In this document: piece after piece, positions 62,547 through 64,000 of the stretch
Numbering within the stretch: the first letter of the stretch is position 1
Layout: the number at the start of each line of letters is the position of its first letter
Assembly: GCF_025165815.1 (NCBI RefSeq)
Contig: NZ_JAFFZE010000009.1
Span: 372,001-436,000 of the forward strand
DNA: 64,000 nt
Direction: 5' to 3'
DNA from: Actinophytocola gossypii
Lineage (GTDB): Bacteria; Actinomycetota; Actinomycetes; Mycobacteriales; Pseudonocardiaceae
Notes under the pieces: generated by a model
What the model saw: only the letters and a program-made list of their open reading frames with translations
What the model was told of the DNA's origin: nothing
Database searches by the model: none
Program-made: the position numbers and the translations under genes

Positions 62547-63923
62547 GTGCGCGACCGTCCGAACGTCATCGTGTTCTTCACCGACCAGCAGCGCTGGGAC
62601 ACCACCGGGGTGCACGGCAACCCGCTCGGCCTCACCCCCAACTTCGACCGGATGGCCACCTCCGGCACGCACGTGGCCAACGCGGTGACCCCGCAGCCGG
62701 TGTGCGCGCCGGCCCGCGCGGCGATCCAGACCGGCCGCTACCCGACGACGACCGGCGTTTTCCGCAACGGCATCCCGCTGCCGCCGGACGAGCGGACGCT
62801 GGCGCACCACTTCGCCGACGCCGGCTACGCCACCGGCTACGTCGGCAAGTGGCACCTCGCCGGTACCGACCCGGTGCCGCCCGCCGAGCGCGGCGGCTAC
62901 CGGCACTGGTCGGGGGCGAACCTGCTGGAGTTCACCTCCGACGCCTACCGGACCGTGGTGTTCGACGAGGACGGCGACCCGGTCGCGCTGCCCGGGTACC
63001 GGTCCGACGCGCTCACCGACGAGGCCATCCGGTTCGTCGCCGACCACCACGACGAGCCGTTCTTCCTGTTCGTGTCCTACATCGAGCCGCACCACCAGAA
63101 CGAGGTGGACAACTACCCGGCACCGGAGGGCTACCAGGAGCGGTACGCGGGCCGCTGGCTGCCGACCGACGTGGCGGCGCTGACCGCACCGGGCGACGTG
63201 GCCCGCCAGCACGTCGCCGGCTACTGCGGCCAGGTGAAACGCCTCGACGAGTGCCTCGGCCGGCTGCTGGACGCGCTGCGCAGCCTGGATCTCGCCGACG
63301 ACACGATCGTCGCGTACACCTCCGACCACGGCTGCCACTTCCGCACCCGCAACGACGAGTACAAGCGCTCCTGCCACGACGGCTCGATCCGGGTGCCGCT
63401 GGCCTTCCGCGGCCCCGGCTTCGACGGCGGCGGCCGGGTCGACGCCCCGGTGTCCACCCTGGACCTCGCACCGACCCTGCTCGACGCCGCCGGCCTGCCC
63501 GTGCCCGAGTCGGTGCAGGGCCGGTCGCTGCTGCGCGGCGAGCCGGCGACGGAGTCGTTCATCCAGGTCAGCGAGTCCGAGGTGGGCCGGGGCATCCGCA
63601 CGCCGAGGTGGAAGTACCACGTGGTGGCGCCCGACGCCGACCCGTGGGCCGAGTCGGGTGCGGACCGGTACGTCGAGCACGAGCTGTACGACCTGGACAG
63701 CGACCCGGCCGAGCTGACCAACCTGGCCGGCCTGGTCTCGCACCAGAAGGTCGCCGAGGCACTGCGCGAGCGCCTGGTCCGGCGGATGGTCGAGGCGGGG
63801 GAGCGGGCACCGGTGATCGAACCGGCGCCGCCGCGCTCCGACCAGCAGCGCCAGGTGGACCCGACCGTGCGGACCTGGGACGTGCGCCCTACCCGCTTCG
63901 GTCACCAGCCGAAGACTCGGTAG
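62547..63923 (+). CDS. sulfatase (formylglycine-dependent)
   Basis: A 458-residue alkaline-phosphatase-fold sulfatase. It begins RPNVIVFFTDQQRWDTTGVH with metal-binding Asp residues, and has the modification motif Cys53-Ala-Pro55-Ala-Arg57 (VCAPARAAIQTGRYP), where Cys becomes formylglycine. YVGKWHLAG and YTSDHG complete the site. There is no signal peptide, so it probably acts in the cytoplasm on an imported sulfated sugar. It follows the permease by 8 nt (ggggag then GTG). A formylglycine-generating enzyme gene is not seen in the window. Confidence 0.92.
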   Translation: MRDRPNVIVFFTDQQRWDTTGVHGNPLGLTPNFDRMATSGTHVANAVTPQPVCAPARAAIQTGRYPTTTGVFRNGIPLPPDERTLAHHFADAGYATGYVGKWHLAGTDPVPPAERGGYRHWSGANLLEFTSDAYRTVVFDEDGDPVALPGYRSDALTDEAIRFVADHHDEPFFLFVSYIEPHHQNEVDNYPAPEGYQERYAGRWLPTDVAALTAPGDVARQHVAGYCGQVKRLDECLGRLLDALRSLDLADDTIVAYTSDHGCHFRTRNDEYKRSCHDGSIRVPLAFRGPGFDGGGRVDAPVSTLDLAPTLLDAAGLPVPESVQGRSLLRGEPATESFIQVSESEVGRGIRTPRWKYHVVAPDADPWAESGADRYVEHELYDLDSDPAELTNLAGLVSHQKVAEALRERLVRRMVEAGERAPVIEPAPPRSDQQRQVDPTVRTWDVRPTRFGHQPKTR

Positions 63924-64000
63924 TCGCGGTCGCGGCGGCGTGCGCGGCGCCCCGCCCGGCGGCCCTGGCCACGACCGATCCGCCGTGCACGCGGACCGCG
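63889..64000 (-). CDS. possible 3' end of a minus-strand gene (partial)
   Basis: A minus-strand frame enters from the right edge, reads VHGGSVVARAAGRGAAHAAA and ends with a TAG at 63889, overlapping the sulfatase 3' end by 35 bp. It has the composition of a C-terminal coding tail, but nothing identifies it. It may be chance. Confidence 0.25.
   Translation of the reverse strand, partial: AVRVHGGSVVARAAGRGAAHAAATATTESSAGDRSG

Overview
The window is very GC-rich DNA with frequent GTG starts, short intergenic gaps and many 1-4 nt start/stop overlaps. It encodes PucR, ANTAR and LacI regulators, a DUF574-type methyltransferase, a streptogrisin-like protease and a GH87 mycodextranase. This fits a soil actinomycete; Pseudonocardiaceae (Amycolatopsis/Saccharothrix/Lentzea-like) is my inference. 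No rRNA, tRNA, CRISPR array or insertion sequence was recognised. No gene-free stretch exceeds about 300 bp.

Layout. (1) 57-1965: a minus-strand AAA ATPase plus RloB pair (Abi/AbiL-like defence), with a perfect actinobacterial LexA box in the first codons of the ATPase. (2) 2183-4652: a DUF574 methyltransferase and a haem peroxidase. (3) 4829-16391: a tightly coupled plus-strand operon. It holds a dipeptide ABC transporter (one gene fuses permease and ATPase), an S9 peptidase fused to a beta-lactamase-fold domain, an M20 deacylase, a GNAT acyltransferase and an N-succinylamino acid racemase-like enolase-superfamily protein. A PucR regulator follows. The last three enzymes match the known irreversible D- to L-amino acid pathway, so the locus reads as a scavenging system for D-amino acid-containing peptides. 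(4) 18121-21883: a small membrane protein, a HemK-like methyltransferase, ctaD and a metallo-beta-lactamase-fold protein. (5) 22029-26912: a secreted GH87 glucanase and a secreted S1 protease, the latter behind two DasR-type (dre-like) boxes. (6) 27010-33744: hypothetical proteins, rfbB, a DnaJ-NERD protein, a CYP152-like peroxygenase, a STAS-ANTAR-GAF regulator, a baeRF-like protein and a DUF2795 protein.

(7) 33890-46835: a heptose-glycan locus, unusual for an organism without LPS. It has gmhB, gmhA, two complete HldE-type kinase/adenylyltransferases, an SDR, an aldehyde dehydrogenase and six glycosyltransferases (three GT9, two GT4-like, one GT2). The scar of a deleted divergent LysR/SDR pair lies inside it, and a DUF2795 gene sits at each edge. 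(8) 47092-52286: an envelope module with a GerMN lipoprotein, sensor kinase and response regulator between an acyltransferase-3 gene and an SGNH-hydrolase lipoprotein gene. Both flanking genes carry the same 11-bp-periodic direct repeat 60 bp before their ATG. (9) 52290-58409: a branched-chain amino acid/amide ABC transporter and a divergent PucR-type regulator. (10) 58459-63923: a LacI regulator with a leaderless, operator-overlapped promoter, a sugar ABC importer without its own ATPase, and a sulfatase, suggesting uptake and desulfation of a sulfated sugar.

Most unusual are the heptose locus, the D-peptide scavenging operon with its S9/beta-lactamase fusion, the split acyltransferase/SGNH two-component module, and the LexA box inside the defence ATPase gene.
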